Under the pieces are notes generated by a model, which was given only the letters and a program-made list of their open reading frames with translations, did no database searches and was not told the DNA's origin. A stretch of DNA of 64,000 nucleotides from Elusimicrobiota bacterium (GTDB lineage: Bacteria > Elusimicrobiota > Elusimicrobia > UBA1565 > UBA9628): positions 22,279 to 86,278 of the forward strand of contig JACRDN010000006.1 in NCBI GenBank assembly GCA_016218575.1, given 5' to 3'. The position numbers and the translations under genes are program-made. Shown one piece after another: positions 9,740 through 18,702 of this stretch. Position 1 is the stretch's first letter, and each line of letters begins with the position of its first letter.

Positions 9740-11698
9740 CTATTCAGAGTCCTCGGCGCTCTGGAGCTTGGAGAGAATCGAGAGGTCCTCTAGCGTCGTC
9801 ACGTCTCCCAGAACGCCCTGTCCGGCCGCGATTTCCCGCAGGAGACGGCGCATGATCTTGCCGGAGCGGGTCTTGGGAAGAGTCTCGGTGAAGCGGATCT
9901 CAGAGGGCTTGGCTATGGACCCGATCACCTTGCCCACGTGTTGGCGCAGCTCCTCCTTGAAATCATCGCTGGGGGCGCGCTTTCCGGCCAAGGTAACGAA
10001 AGCAGTGATCGCCTGCCCCTGGATTTCGTCCGGCCGGCCGACCACCGCCGCCTCGGCCACGCCCGGGTGACTCACCAGGGCCGACTCGATCTCCATGGTG
10101 GACAACCGGTGCCCAGAGACGTTGAGGACGTCGTCGATTCGGCCCAAAATCCAAAAATAGCCGCTCGAATCCTTGCGCGCGCCGTCCCCAGTGAAGTAAA
10201 TTCCGGGAATCTGAGAAAAGTACTGGCTGCGGTAGCGCTCCGGATCTGCATGAATGGTGCGCAGCATCGCGGGCCAAGGCCTTTTGATGACGAGGTAGCC
10301 GCCCACCTTTGCCGGCACGGGACGGCCCTCCTTGTCCACGACCTCAGCCTCGATTCCGGGAAAGGGCAAGGTTGCAGAGCCAGGCTTGGTCGCCGTGGCT
10401 CCGGGGAGGGGGGAAATCATGATGGCCCCGGTCTCGGTCTGCCACCAGGTGTCCACGATCGGGCAGCATCCCCGGCCGATCGCGCGTTGATACCAAAGCC
10501 AAGCCTGCGGATTGATGGGCTCTCCGACCGTGCCCAAGAGGCGCAGGGAGGAAAGGTCGTGCTTGGCGGGCCATTCCTCGCCTAGGCGCATGAAGGTCCT
10601 GATGGCCGTGGGCGCGGTGTAAAAAATATTGACCCGATGCCTCTCGATCATGGACCAGAAGCGGTCCGGCCGGGGATGCAGAGGCGCCCCTTCATAAATG
10701 AAGACGGTAGCGCCGTTGGCCAGCGGCCCGTAAACCACGTAGGAATGCCCCGTGATCCAGCCCACGTCGGCCGTGCACCAAAAAACGTCCTCTTCGCGCA
10801 GGTCGAAGATCCATTTGCAGCTGAGCGCCACCTGCGTGAGGTAGCCGCCGGTGGTGTGCAGGACTCCCTTGGGCTTGCCCGTGCTCCCGGAGGTATAGAG
10901 GATGAAGAGGGGGTGCTCGCTGTTGAGGGGCGTTGGCGGACAATCGACCGACGCCTTGGCCAAGAGCTCGTGCCACCAGTCGTCTCGCCCCTCCTGCCAG
11001 GAAACCTCGACGCCCGCACGGCGCAGGACGATGACGGTCGACACACCCGGGCACGACCTCAACGCCTCATCGATGGAATCCTTGAGCCTTAGGACCGCGC
11101 CGCGCCGATAAGAGCCATCCGCGGTGACCACGACCTTGGCCTGGGCATCGTTGATGCGGTCTCGCAGCGCTTCGGCCGAGAAGCCGGCGAAAATCACGCT
11201 GTGCACGGCCCCGATGCGCGCGCAGCCCAGCATCGCCACCACGGCCTCCGGCACCATGGGCATGTAAAGGGCCACGCGGTCGCCGGGCTCCACGCCCAAG
11301 GATTTCAACGCGTTGGCGAAGCGGCAAACCTCGTCATGGAGCTGCTGGTAGGTCAAAGTACGGATTTCTCCGGGCTCTCCCTCCCAGACGAGGGCGGCTT
11401 TGTTGCGGCGAGGCCCGGCCAGGTGGCGGTCCAAGCAATTGGCCGAGGCGTTGAGCCTTCCTCCCAGGAACCACTGCGCCAAGGGAGGGCTCCACTTCAG
11501 CACCTTCTTGAAAGGCCTCATCCAATCCAGCTCCAGCGCGGCCGCGGTCCAGAAGGCATCGGGGTCGCGGCGGGCCTTGAGCCGCAAGGACTGGAGGGCC
11601 GAAAAACTTCCGATATGCGCCTTGCGCCGGAAAGAGGAGCTCGGCTTATACAGGCGCTTTTCCCTTAATAAAACCCTGATTCCTTGTTCCGTGGACAT
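9740..11698 (-). CDS. acsA: acetyl-coenzyme A synthetase
   Basis: Activates acetate to acetyl-CoA with ATP. It has the N-terminal cap of ACS proteins ([12 protein letters not shown]), the P-loop-like [29 protein letters not shown], the [19 protein letters not shown] substrate block, and the C-terminal [10 protein letters not shown] whose lysine is the catalytic and acetylation-controlled residue. Length 652 aa is standard. A very strong ribosome binding site (GGAGGTGA, three bases before the ATG) precedes it. This contrasts with the leaderless start of rpmH on the other side of the same 47-bp gap. Confidence 0.95.
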   Translation of the reverse strand: MSTEQGIRVLLREKRLYKPSSSFRRKAHIGSFSALQSLRLKARRDPDAFWTAAALELDWMRPFKKVLKWSPPLAQWFLGGRLNASANCLDRHLAGPRRNKAALVWEGEPGEIRTLTYQQLHDEVCRFANALKSLGVEPGDRVALYMPMVPEAVVAMLGCARIGAVHSVIFAGFSAEALRDRINDAQAKVVVTADGSYRRGAVLRLKDSIDEALRSCPGVSTVIVLRRAGVEVSWQEGRDDWWHELLAKASVDCPPTPLNSEHPLFILYTSGSTGKPKGVLHTTGGYLTQVALSCKWIFDLREEDVFWCTADVGWITGHSYVVYGPLANGATVFIYEGAPLHPRPDRFWSMIERHRVNIFYTAPTAIRTFMRLGEEWPAKHDLSSLRLLGTVGEPINPQAWLWYQRAIGRGCCPIVDTWWQTETGAIMISPLPGATATKPGSATLPFPGIEAEVVDKEGRPVPAKVGGYLVIKRPWPAMLRTIHADPERYRSQYFSQIPGIYFTGDGARKDSSGYFWILGRIDDVLNVSGHRLSTMEIESALVSHPGVAEAAVVGRPDEIQGQAITAFVTLAGKRAPSDDFKEELRQHVGKVIGSIAKPSEIRFTETLPKTRSGKIMRRLLREIAAGQGVLGDVTTLEDLSILSKLQSAEDSE

Positions 11699-11701
11699 GA
11701 A

Positions 11702-11709
11702 TCACCTCC
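11702..11709 (-). promoter_or_regulatory. strong Shine-Dalgarno of acsA
   Basis: Read on the minus strand this is GGAGGTGA, near-perfect complement to the 16S 3' end, ending three bases before the acsA ATG. A candidate -10 (TAGAAT, complement of 11718-11723) lies upstream, giving a leader of roughly 15-20 nt. It shows that the host also uses ordinary leadered, SD-driven initiation. Confidence 0.7.
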
Positions 11710-11733
11710 CGAGCCGCATTCTAACATTTTTTG

Positions 11734-11739
11734 TATAAT
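11734..11739 (+). promoter_or_regulatory. -10 box for leaderless rpmH transcript
   Basis: A perfect TATAAT is followed by six bases and then the rpmH ATG at 11746. No SD-like sequence can fit. The -35 region (around 11711-11716) is poor. Confidence 0.6.
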
Positions 11740-11745
11740 AGCTTT

Positions 11746-11883
11746 ATGTTACCCACATATAGGCCGCATAACCGCAAACGTCGCAAGAAAATCGGATTTC
11801 GAGCCAGGATGTCCACCACGGGCGGACGGAAAGTTCTCAAGCGCAGGCGCCAGAAAGGTCGGCATATCTTGATTGCCGCTTAA
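11746..11883 (+). CDS. rpmH: 50S ribosomal protein L34
   Basis: 45 aa. It begins [31 protein letters not shown] and is very basic throughout, matching L34 except for the initial residues. A structural protein of the large ribosomal subunit. It is the first gene of the conserved rpmH-rnpA-yidD-yidC-jag run. Its 3' end overlaps the TTG start of rnpA by 11 bases, tying the expression of the two. Confidence 0.97.
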   Translation: MLPTYRPHNRKRRKKIGFRARMSTTGGRKVLKRRRQKGRHILIAA

Positions 11884-12253
11884 ACGGCAGGGCTTGGGGC
11901 CCGACGCCCGCTTGAGCGGGCGCAAGCGCTTCGGGCGGCTGTTCTCGGAGGGCCGCAGAATAGCGGGCCGCAACATCGTCCTTTGGTTTCGCAGCCCCAT
12001 CCGAGACGCCGCCGCCCCCCAACCGCCGGAACCAGCGAGGCTGGGCCTGGCGGTCAGCGCGAAACTGGGAAATGCGGTTCTGCGAAACCGCCTCAAAAGG
12101 CTGGCTCGGGAGGCTTTCCGCCTCAACCGAGCCAGCTTGAAGCTTGGCTGCGACATGGTCGTTTATTTGCGCCCCGGATGCCGCTGGACCGGGCTGCCGG
12201 AGGCCGAGAAGGATCTCTTGGCCATCTGCAGGAAAGCGGACATTCTCGAATGA
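11873..12253 (+). CDS. rnpA: ribonuclease P protein component
   Basis: Protein subunit that helps the RNase P RNA remove 5' leaders from tRNA precursors. 126 aa, basic. The hallmark RNR box is present as [16 protein letters not shown] near residues 70-85, after [12 protein letters not shown]. The TTG start at 11873 lies inside the rpmH 3' end, as is common for this pair. The stop overlaps the yidD start (ATGA). Confidence 0.93.
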   Translation: MPLKRQGLGPDARLSGRKRFGRLFSEGRRIAGRNIVLWFRSPIRDAAAPQPPEPARLGLAVSAKLGNAVLRNRLKRLAREAFRLNRASLKLGCDMVVYLRPGCRWTGLPEAEKDLLAICRKADILE

Positions 12254-12477
12254 TAACATCACCGCGATGGATTCTGCGCCGGGCCGTCGGCCTCTATCGG
12301 AAAGTCTCGAGATTTCTGATGCCGCCTTCCTGCCGCTTCCATCCCAGCTGCTCGGAATACGCCGCCCTGGCCCTCGACCGGCATTCTCTGTGCCGGGCAT
12401 TGCGTCTCATTTCCGGCCGCCTCCTGCGCTGCCATCCCTGGCATGCCGGGGGATGCGACCCCGTTCCCAACGCCTAG
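12250..12477 (+). CDS. yidD: membrane protein insertion efficiency factor YidD
   Basis: 75 aa. It contains the YidD signatures [11 protein letters not shown] near residues 28-38 and [17 protein letters not shown] near the end. It is thought to help YidC insert inner-membrane proteins and to sit on the inner face through an amphipathic helix. It starts in ATGA overlap with rnpA, 11 bases before yidC. Confidence 0.95.
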   Translation: MITSPRWILRRAVGLYRKVSRFLMPPSCRFHPSCSEYAALALDRHSLCRALRLISGRLLRCHPWHAGGCDPVPNA

Positions 12478-12488
12478 GAAAAATAAAA

Positions 12489-13988
12489 ATGGAAAAAAAT
12501 CTATTGCTCGCCGTCACACTTTCCGTGGGAGTCTACGCGTTATGGTTCGGCCTGGTTGAGAAACGCCTGGCTCCTCCCAGGCCGGCACCGTCGATGCCGG
12601 CGGCGCTCTCCCCTAGAAGTCCCTCCTCTTCCCAGAATTCTCCCGCCAAGCCAGAGCGGGCCGGCCTCGAAGCTGAAGCGGAAATTCTGGCCTTGGGCAA
12701 AACCCAGGCCCGAGTGCATCCCCTGGGCGCCTCCTTGGTCAGTTACCGCTACGAGGAGCCCTTGGGAACGGTAGAGCTGATCGAGGACCCCCAGCCCGGC
12801 TTCTTGGCCGCATGGCCCGAGTTACGATTCAAAAGGAACCGCTCCGCTCCCGGGGTCGTTTACCAGGCGGCCAGGCCGGACGGGGTCAAAATCATCAAGG
12901 AATTCATCCCAGAGAGCGAGGGACGCCTGCCCCGCCTGCGGCTGACTTTGCTCAACCAGACGCGCAAGCCTCAGCAGACCCAAGCCTGGAGCCTCAGCCT
13001 GGGCCCGGGCCTGGGCACCATCGCCAGCGAAAGCGCCGAGAACCACAAGGTATGGCGGGCCTTGGCATTGAAGGACCCCGGCGCGGGACTCAAGGGCAAG
13101 ATCGAGGTTTTAAAGCCCGGAAATTACCAGGGCCCCTACCGCTGGGTTGGAATCGACAACCGCTATTTCCTGGCCGCAGTGATCCCCGACTTCAAGGACT
13201 TCGAGCTGGTCGAGAGCCGCTGGCCCCCGCAAATCATCCTCACGGCCAAAAGCATGGCTCTGGAGCCCGGCCAGTCGCGCTCATGGGAGCTTCCCTTCTA
13301 TGTGGGAGCCAAGGGGCATACCTGGCTTTCCCGCTACGGAGCCGGGCTCGAACGATCCATCGACTTCGGATTCTTCGCGCAGCTCGGCCGGATGGTCCTG
13401 CAGATCCTCAACTTCCTGCATTCCAAGATCGGGAACTGGGGCTGGTCCATCATACTTCTGACCGCGCTTCTTCAACTGGCATTATTCCCCTTGACCTACA
13501 AGAGCCTCAAAGCCATGTCCGCCATGAAGCGTCTGCAGCCGGATATCTCCCGCATCCAGCAGAAGTACGGCAAGGACCCCCAGCGCCTGAACGCGGAGAT
13601 GCTGGAGCTTTACAAGAAGCACGGGGCCAATCCCTTGGGCGGCTGCCTCCCGATGCTCCTGCAGATGCCGGTGTTCATCGCGCTCTACAACGCCTTGCGA
13701 AACGCCTGGGAGCTCCATGGCGCCCCCTGGATATTTTGGATCAAGGATCTCTCCGCCAAGGATCCCTACTACATACTGCCGCTGGTCATGGGAGGGCTGA
13801 TGTTCGCGCAAAACAAGCTCAACCCCCCGTCCACCGACCCTAGCCAGGCGGCGATGATGACATGGATGCCCGTAATCTTCACCTTCATGTTCCTCAGATT
13901 CCCATCGGGGCTGGTGCTCTACTGGATGACGAACAGCCTTCTCAGCGCCACCCAGCAGCTACTGCTCAAGAAACGCTTTAATTCCTAA
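12489..13988 (+). CDS. yidC: membrane protein insertase YidC
   Basis: 499 aa, the long Gram-negative form. An N-terminal membrane helix (ME-K-N-LLLAVTLSVGVYALWFGL) is followed by a Pro-rich linker and a periplasmic beta domain (about residues 50-300). The five-helix insertase core comes next, from WGWSIILLTALLQLALFPLTYKS, with MKRLQPDISRIQQKYGKDPQRLNAEMLELYKKHGANPLGGCLPMLLQ-type core regions. It inserts and folds inner-membrane proteins with or without SecYEG. I rejected a longer frame that starts inside rnpA. The ATG at 12489 gives the expected N-terminal anchor. Confidence 0.97.
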   Translation: MEKNLLLAVTLSVGVYALWFGLVEKRLAPPRPAPSMPAALSPRSPSSSQNSPAKPERAGLEAEAEILALGKTQARVHPLGASLVSYRYEEPLGTVELIEDPQPGFLAAWPELRFKRNRSAPGVVYQAARPDGVKIIKEFIPESEGRLPRLRLTLLNQTRKPQQTQAWSLSLGPGLGTIASESAENHKVWRALALKDPGAGLKGKIEVLKPGNYQGPYRWVGIDNRYFLAAVIPDFKDFELVESRWPPQIILTAKSMALEPGQSRSWELPFYVGAKGHTWLSRYGAGLERSIDFGFFAQLGRMVLQILNFLHSKIGNWGWSIILLTALLQLALFPLTYKSLKAMSAMKRLQPDISRIQQKYGKDPQRLNAEMLELYKKHGANPLGGCLPMLLQMPVFIALYNALRNAWELHGAPWIFWIKDLSAKDPYYILPLVMGGLMFAQNKLNPPSTDPSQAAMMTWMPVIFTFMFLRFPSGLVLYWMTNSLLSATQQLLLKKRFNS

Positions 13989-14010
13989 GGCCCTAATAAC
14001 CGGAGGAAGG

Positions 14011-14724
14011 ATGGAAGGCATCGAAAGCGAAGGAAAAACAGTCGCCCAAGCCGTAGAGAACGCATTGAAAAAGACAGGGCTGCGCCGGGATCAAGTCGAG
14101 GTCCTGATTCTCCAAGAGGCCGCGGCCGGCTTCATGGGCCTCGGAGGCAGGAATGCGCGCGTGCGCATCGCGGAAAAGAGATGGGGAGCAGAAGCGCCGG
14201 CGCCTGCCCGTATGGAAGGCGGTCAGGCACCGCGGAAACAGACTCCAGCGGCCGCGGCCGTGGATCCTCAAAAAGCTTGCCACGCCGCCAAGGCCCTTGC
14301 CGCCGAGATTCTCGGGCTCATGGGTTTCAAGGACGCGGTATTGAGCGCGGAGTGGGACGATATCCAAGAAAGGCTCCTGTTGAAAGTGGACTCCGCCGAT
14401 GCCAAGAAACTCGCCTCCGGCGACGGCCGGACTCTTGAGGCCATGCAGTTCCTTTTGTCCATCATGCTCAACCGCCGCCTTGGCGCCTCCGTGGCGATTC
14501 AACTCGACGCGCTCGGCTATTGGGCCAAAAAAGAGAATGAAATCATGGAGCAGGTTCAGCGCGGCATCGACCTGGTGAAAAGTTCGCACAAGCCCTACCG
14601 CCTGCCGCCCATGGAGCCCGCCATGCGCCGGCTCGTTCACAGGAGACTGGCCGACCACCCCGACATAGTCACGGCCTCGGAGGGAGAGGGATCTTGGCGC
14701 AAAATCGTGATAAAACCGCGCTAA
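14011..14724 (+). CDS. jag: Jag/SpoIIIJ-associated RNA-binding protein (KhpB)
   Basis: 237 aa with three parts. The Jag-N domain (residues 1-52) has GKTVAQAVENALKKTGL and AAAGFMGLGGRNARVRI. A linker is followed by a KH-like domain (about 85-165). A C-terminal R3H domain carries PPMEPAMRRLVHRRLADHPDIVTASEGEG. KhpB proteins bind RNA and affect division and envelope genes. A good SD (GGAGGAAGG) sits just before the ATG. The usual neighbour order yidC-jag-mnmE is kept but is interrupted by the palindromic element. Confidence 0.93.
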   Translation: MEGIESEGKTVAQAVENALKKTGLRRDQVEVLILQEAAAGFMGLGGRNARVRIAEKRWGAEAPAPARMEGGQAPRKQTPAAAAVDPQKACHAAKALAAEILGLMGFKDAVLSAEWDDIQERLLLKVDSADAKKLASGDGRTLEAMQFLLSIMLNRRLGASVAIQLDALGYWAKKENEIMEQVQRGIDLVKSSHKPYRLPPMEPAMRRLVHRRLADHPDIVTASEGEGSWRKIVIKPR

Positions 14725-14995
14725 GGGGTCGCTTCATAATAATATGAGCCCTTTGCCAGGGCGATATTGGAGCGAGACAAGGATCGAGGAGCGAGCATAC
14801 CCGCAGCGGTATGTGAGCGAGGAGAGACGAAGTCGCAGCCCAATAGCGCCCTGGCCCCCCTCGGGGGAGGCTCGTCTTTGGCCAATTCCATCGTTGCTCG
14901 TCGGTCACATAGCTACCGCTATGCTCCCTCCTCGCGCCTCGAACTTGTCTCAAAGCCGAACCTCCAAATGGCTCATATTATTATGACGCGACCCC
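14725..14995. repeat. 271-bp palindromic element (locus A) between jag and mnmE
   Basis: The outer arms 14725-14750 and 14970-14995 are inverted copies (25 of 26 match). A second inverted pair, 14755-14770 and 14840-14855 (15 of 16), encloses a conserved ~45-nt unit on the plus strand (14786-14830: GAGGAGCGAGCATA, loop, TATGTGAGCGA). A small C5/G5 hairpin follows at 14856-14867. Then comes the same kind of unit in reverse orientation (14891-14933). The region 14877-14952 is about 93% identical to 63926-64000 at the window end. The element starts right after the jag stop and ends inside mnmE, whose ATG lies in the right arm. No protein is encoded. It could be a MITE/REP-type element, a structured RNA, or both. 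Confidence 0.75.
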
Positions 14996-16359
14996 TAACG
15001 GACACCATCGCGGCCGTGGCGACTCCGGCCGGGTCAGGCGCCTTGGGCATCGTGCGCCTAAGCGGCCCCGCGGCCCTGCCGATCGGGCAGTCCCTGCTCC
15101 GCCTCAAGGCCGACAAAGCCCTGGCGGGCAGAAGAGCGGCCTGGGCCGAGATTTTCTGGATGGGGGAACTCTTGGACGAGTGCGTGGCCACCTATTTCCC
15201 GGCCTCGGCAAGCCCGACCGGAGAGGACTTGCTCGAGCTCTCCTGCCACGGCTCCCCGTACATTCTGGGCCGCGCCCTCCAGATCTGCCTCGAGGCCGGC
15301 GCCAGGCACGCCGCCCCGGGGGAATTTACTTTGCGCTCCTTCTTGAACGGCCGCATGGACCTGGCCCAGGCCGAGGCCGTCTGCGAGCTCATCGGGGCAC
15401 GCAGCCGCAGAGCCCATCGCAACGCCCTCTGCCACCTGAAGGGAGGCCTGTCCCGCCGGATAGCGGCCCTGCGCGAGCCGATATTGGAGCTACTGGTCCG
15501 GCTCGAGGCTTGCCTGGACCATCCGGAGGAGGACCTGCCTTCTCTATCCCCCTTGGAGCTCGAGCGGAAAGCCGCCGAAGCCGAAAAAACCCTCGCGGAG
15601 TTGGGAAAGACCTTCCGCCAAGGCCGGTTTCTGCGGCAAGGAGCGCGGGTATGCCTGGCCGGAAGGCCCAACGCCGGCAAATCCAGCCTCTTGAACGCGC
15701 TATTGGGAATCGAGCGCGCCATCGTCTGCCAGAGCCCGGGCACCACCCGCGACACGCTGGAGGAGTGCCTGGAAATCCAGGGGCTGCCCTGCCTCCTGAT
15801 CGACACCGCGGGCCTGGGCCAAAACGCCTCGGATCCTGCGGAGAATATCGGCATGGAGCGGGCTCGAGAGGCTCTAAAATCATCGGATCTCGTGCTCCTG
15901 GTCGTGGACGGATCAAGCGCCTTGGACCCCAAGGATCTGGAAGTGCACGACTCTATCCTGGGCATGGCGCGGGAAGGGGGATGCCAGACTCTGGTCGTGC
16001 GCAGCAAATCCGACCTGCCTTCGCGGGTCAATGGCCTCTCCTGCGACGCCGCGGTCTCGGCCAAGACCGGAGAGGGCCTGGGCGGACTGTCCCGGCTCGT
16101 GGTCGAGCGCCTGGCCGCGCCCGAGGAGCAAGGAGAGACGCTGGTCGTGACCTCCCAGCGCCATATCCGCTCGCTCGATGACGCGGCCAGGGAGCTGGCC
16201 CTGGCCGGACACACTCCCGCGCGGCATCCCGGCCGCTGGGAGGACCGCGCCGCCTGCCATTTGCGCCAAGCCCTGCAAGCCTTGGACGAGATAACGGGGC
16301 AGGGCGCGCCGGACGAGGTCCTGCGCGAGGTATTCTCGCGCTTTTGCATCGGAAAATAA
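14983..16359 (+). CDS. mnmE: tRNA modification GTPase MnmE
   Basis: 458 aa. With MnmG it makes the cmnm5U modification at tRNA wobble uridine. The folate-binding N domain opens DTIAAVATPAGSGALGIVRLSG. The G domain has GRPNAGKSS (228-235), GTTRDT (253-258) and DTAG (274-277). It ends in FSRFCIGK with the catalytic cysteine. The ATG at 14983 is chosen because the conserved N-terminus begins six residues later; the longer open frame runs through the palindromic element. The start codon and first four codons therefore come from the right arm of that element. MnmG is encoded 2.3 kb downstream. Confidence 0.95.
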   Translation: MTRPLTDTIAAVATPAGSGALGIVRLSGPAALPIGQSLLRLKADKALAGRRAAWAEIFWMGELLDECVATYFPASASPTGEDLLELSCHGSPYILGRALQICLEAGARHAAPGEFTLRSFLNGRMDLAQAEAVCELIGARSRRAHRNALCHLKGGLSRRIAALREPILELLVRLEACLDHPEEDLPSLSPLELERKAAEAEKTLAELGKTFRQGRFLRQGARVCLAGRPNAGKSSLLNALLGIERAIVCQSPGTTRDTLEECLEIQGLPCLLIDTAGLGQNASDPAENIGMERAREALKSSDLVLLVVDGSSALDPKDLEVHDSILGMAREGGCQTLVVRSKSDLPSRVNGLSCDAAVSAKTGEGLGGLSRLVVERLAAPEEQGETLVVTSQRHIRSLDDAARELALAGHTPARHPGRWEDRAACHLRQALQALDEITGQGAPDEVLREVFSRFCIGK

Positions 16360-16384
16360 TTTGGAAGAATGGAAGAGGAAAGGA

Positions 16385-16723
16385 ATGGAAAAGAGAAACC
16401 CGGCGCATCGCGCAAAAAAAATCCCTTCCGCGCCCAAGACCCCGGTATGGCGCATCACTCCCGAACAGCAGATCGTCGGGGCCGTGTTCCTGGGGAAAGT
16501 CCTCGACTACTACTCCAAGGCCCGCGTGATCACCTTGACCCTGGAGGCTCCCTTGGCGGTGGGCGACACCATCAGGATCAAGGGCCACACCACTGATCTT
16601 ACCCAGAAAGTCGAGCACATGCAGCTCGACCACTCCAGCGTGCACAGCGCCTCTCCGGGGGAGGGGGTCGGGATACAAGTAGCCGACAAAGCCCGCAAAG
16701 GCGATGCTGTCTACAAGCTCTAA
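16385..16723 (+). CDS. EF-Tu domain 2-like small protein
   Basis: 112 aa. After a basic N-terminus the protein has the beta-barrel pattern of translation factor domain 2: VGAVFLGKVLDYY, then VITLTLEAPLAVGDTIRIKG, KVEHMQLDHSSV, and GVGIQVADKARKGDAVYKL. There is no GTPase domain. Stand-alone proteins of this type are found in several bacterial and archaeal lineages, related to the C-terminal part of U32 peptidases, with unclear role. I prefer the ATG at 16385 (preceded by AGGAAAGG) over the TTG at 16361. It overlaps the MFS gene by 20 bases. Confidence 0.7.
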   Translation: MEKRNPAHRAKKIPSAPKTPVWRITPEQQIVGAVFLGKVLDYYSKARVITLTLEAPLAVGDTIRIKGHTTDLTQKVEHMQLDHSSVHSASPGEGVGIQVADKARKGDAVYKL

Positions 16724-17942
16724 GTTCCCCGCCGCGCGCGGAGTCCTCGCCCTGCTGCTCGGCGTCAACCTGTTGAATTATCTGGACAGGCAGATCCTCT
16801 ACTCCCTCCTGCCCCTGATTCAGCGCGACTTAACGCTTTCCGACGCGCAAGCCGGCAGCCTGGCCTCGGCCTTCATGGTCGTCTACATGCTCGCGGCACC
16901 CCCCATAGGATACTGGGCGGACCGACAGAGCCGCCCGCTCTGGCTGGCCCTGGGCGTTTTACTCTGGAGCCTGGCCACTGCCGCGGGAGCCTGGGCCAAG
17001 ACCTTCTCCTCCCTTTTCGCAGCACGGGCCGCCGTGGGCATCGGAGAGTCCTGCTATGGAGCCATATCCCCTTCCTTCGTGGCCGAACATTTCCCGTCGG
17101 AAAAAAGGGGAAGGGTCTTGGCGCTTTTCTCGATGGCCATCCCCGTGGGGAGCGCCTTGGGCTACATCTGCGGAGGAATCCTGGGCCAGTCGTTCGGCTG
17201 GAGAAACGCTCTGCTCTGGGTCGCCGTCCCTGGCCTCATCTTGGCCGCGCTCTCGGCCCGTCTGCGAGATCCAAGACCCGACCACGCGCCGCGGCGGTCC
17301 CTCCATTATGCCACGGCGGTGCGGAGCTATGCGGATCTCTTCAAGGTCAAGAGCTTCGCCTTGGTCACTTTGGCGGGAGCGGCCATGACCTTCGCCTTGG
17401 GGGGCTTCGCGGTCTGGATGCCGACATTCTTCCACCGCCAATGGGGCCTTCAACTCGGCCGGGCTGGAGCCCTTTTCGGCGGGGTCACGGTGGTCTCCGG
17501 CATTCTGGGAAGCCTGGCCGGTGGGTGGCTCTCGGACTGGGGCCTTTCCTACACGAAGAAATCCCATTTTCTGGTATCTGGAGCCGGACTCCTGGCGGGC
17601 CTGCCCTTGGTGCTGTGCGCCGTTCTGTGCGAAAACTTCCATCTTTCGCTCGCCACGCTGCTGCTCGCCGAATTTTTCCTCTTCCTCAATATGGGGCCAT
17701 TGAACGCCATCATCGTGGAGGTGTCCGACCCCGCCTCCCGATCCATGGCCTTCGCCGCCAATATACTGGTCATACACGCCTTGGGCGACGCCGTCTCCCC
17801 GACCGTGATAGGGCTCATGTCGGACCTATGGGGCCTGAATCTGGCTCTCATCCTGGCGAGCCTGACCCTGGGGCTGGGGGGGGCCTTCTGTCTTTGGGGA
17901 GCCCGATACTATGAAAACGACGCGAAACAACGCCATGGATAG
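16704..17942 (+). CDS. MFS transporter, Spinster-like
   Basis: 412 aa with twelve predicted membrane helices. Helix 1 reads VLALLLGVNLLNYLDRQILYSLLPLIQRDL, the NYxDR pattern typical of the spinster/sugar-phosphate branch of the major facilitator superfamily. The loop 2-3 motif GYWADRQSRP and GIGESCYGAISPSFVAEHFPSEKRGR follow. The substrate cannot be assigned. It lies between an EF-Tu-domain protein and a membrane protein and overlaps both, so it is probably one operon running toward mnmG. Confidence 0.85.
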   Translation: MLSTSSKFPAARGVLALLLGVNLLNYLDRQILYSLLPLIQRDLTLSDAQAGSLASAFMVVYMLAAPPIGYWADRQSRPLWLALGVLLWSLATAAGAWAKTFSSLFAARAAVGIGESCYGAISPSFVAEHFPSEKRGRVLALFSMAIPVGSALGYICGGILGQSFGWRNALLWVAVPGLILAALSARLRDPRPDHAPRRSLHYATAVRSYADLFKVKSFALVTLAGAAMTFALGGFAVWMPTFFHRQWGLQLGRAGALFGGVTVVSGILGSLAGGWLSDWGLSYTKKSHFLVSGAGLLAGLPLVLCAVLCENFHLSLATLLLAEFFLFLNMGPLNAIIVEVSDPASRSMAFAANILVIHALGDAVSPTVIGLMSDLWGLNLALILASLTLGLGGAFCLWGARYYENDAKQRHG

Positions 17943-18702
17943 CTCAAAAAGCTTCTCTCTTTATTTCCCGCTGTTCTTGAAATCTCCCAGGCGGGCGGCA
18001 GAGGCCTGCCGAAACGAAAGCGCGCTTGGCCCCAACATGAAGATATATATCGCTTTCGTGGCCTGTTCGACTATCTTTTATTGGCTCAAGCCCTGGGATT
18101 TCCCGGACCAGCTCTCTGCCGAGCCCGCAGCGAGCCACGACCTCCTCTTCTGGCTCAAGGTCATGCTATGGCAGCCGCCCTTGGAAGCGGCCTGGATCGC
18201 ATTTCTTATCGGGTTCATCGCCTGGTTCAAGAACGGCTCATGGCCCCTGCGCTTCTCTTGCGCCGTGCTTTGGACCGGCGCGGTTTTCTGGCTCACCATC
18301 GCCTACGGGCAAGGCGCCATCGGCAAGTCCGCCTACGCCGCGGCCTCTCTCGCCTGCCTTTCTCCCTTCGCCTTCCTCCTGCGCAAGTTAAACGCGGCCG
18401 AGGCCAAGTCCCTGGCCGCGTTTCTCCTCGGCCTCAACGCCATAGGCATCGTCCTTCTTCTGCCCATGGAAGGGGCGGTTGGTCTGGACTGGCCGAACCT
18501 CTTCAAGGCCGCGCAAATCCTGGGAGGGCTCTGGATATTGGCGGCGGGCACGACAGGGGTCAAGACCCTCTCGGGCCTGCGCCTGCCGCGAGCCTTCATG
18601 GCAGTGCTGCTCTCCCTGTTCTTCCAGATGTCGCTGGCCATCACTCTTTACCTCTCCGGAGCCGTTCCCAAGGAAATCTTAAAAGCCCTCCTGTACGCCT
18701 GA
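17911..18702 (+). CDS. Yip1-like multi-pass membrane protein
   Basis: About 263 aa. A short cytoplasmic N-terminus ([22 protein letters not shown]) precedes five to six hydrophobic helices. This arrangement resembles YIP1-family proteins (ER/Golgi Yip1 relatives common in bacteria), whose function is unknown. An ATG at 17935 is an alternative start with only 8 bases overlap to the upstream gene. I kept 17911 because a GGGGAG lies 10 bases upstream. The stop overlaps the mnmG start (TGATG). Confidence 0.6.
   Translation: MKTTRNNAMDSSKSFSLYFPLFLKSPRRAAEACRNESALGPNMKIYIAFVACSTIFYWLKPWDFPDQLSAEPAASHDLLFWLKVMLWQPPLEAAWIAFLIGFIAWFKNGSWPLRFSCAVLWTGAVFWLTIAYGQGAIGKSAYAAASLACLSPFAFLLRKLNAAEAKSLAAFLLGLNAIGIVLLLPMEGAVGLDWPNLFKAAQILGGLWILAAGTTGVKTLSGLRLPRAFMAVLLSLFFQMSLAITLYLSGAVPKEILKALLYA

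Noticed and set aside
11749..11757. DnaA-box-like TTACCCACA next to rpmH, which is often close to the origin
   Set aside because: It is made of the conserved second to fourth rpmH codons (LPT), one mismatch from the consensus, with no cluster of boxes, AT-rich unwinding element or dnaA nearby.
14856..14867. C5-TC-G5 hairpin as a terminator after jag
   Set aside because: Too short, no T-run, and located within the palindromic element.
14767..14982. N-terminal extension of mnmE by 72 codons
   Set aside because: It would translate the palindromic element; MnmE homologues start near the ATG at 14983.
18081..18701. N-terminal extension of mnmG by 207 codons
   Set aside because: It runs through the membrane-protein gene in another frame; the FAD-binding start [15 protein letters not shown] begins at 18702.
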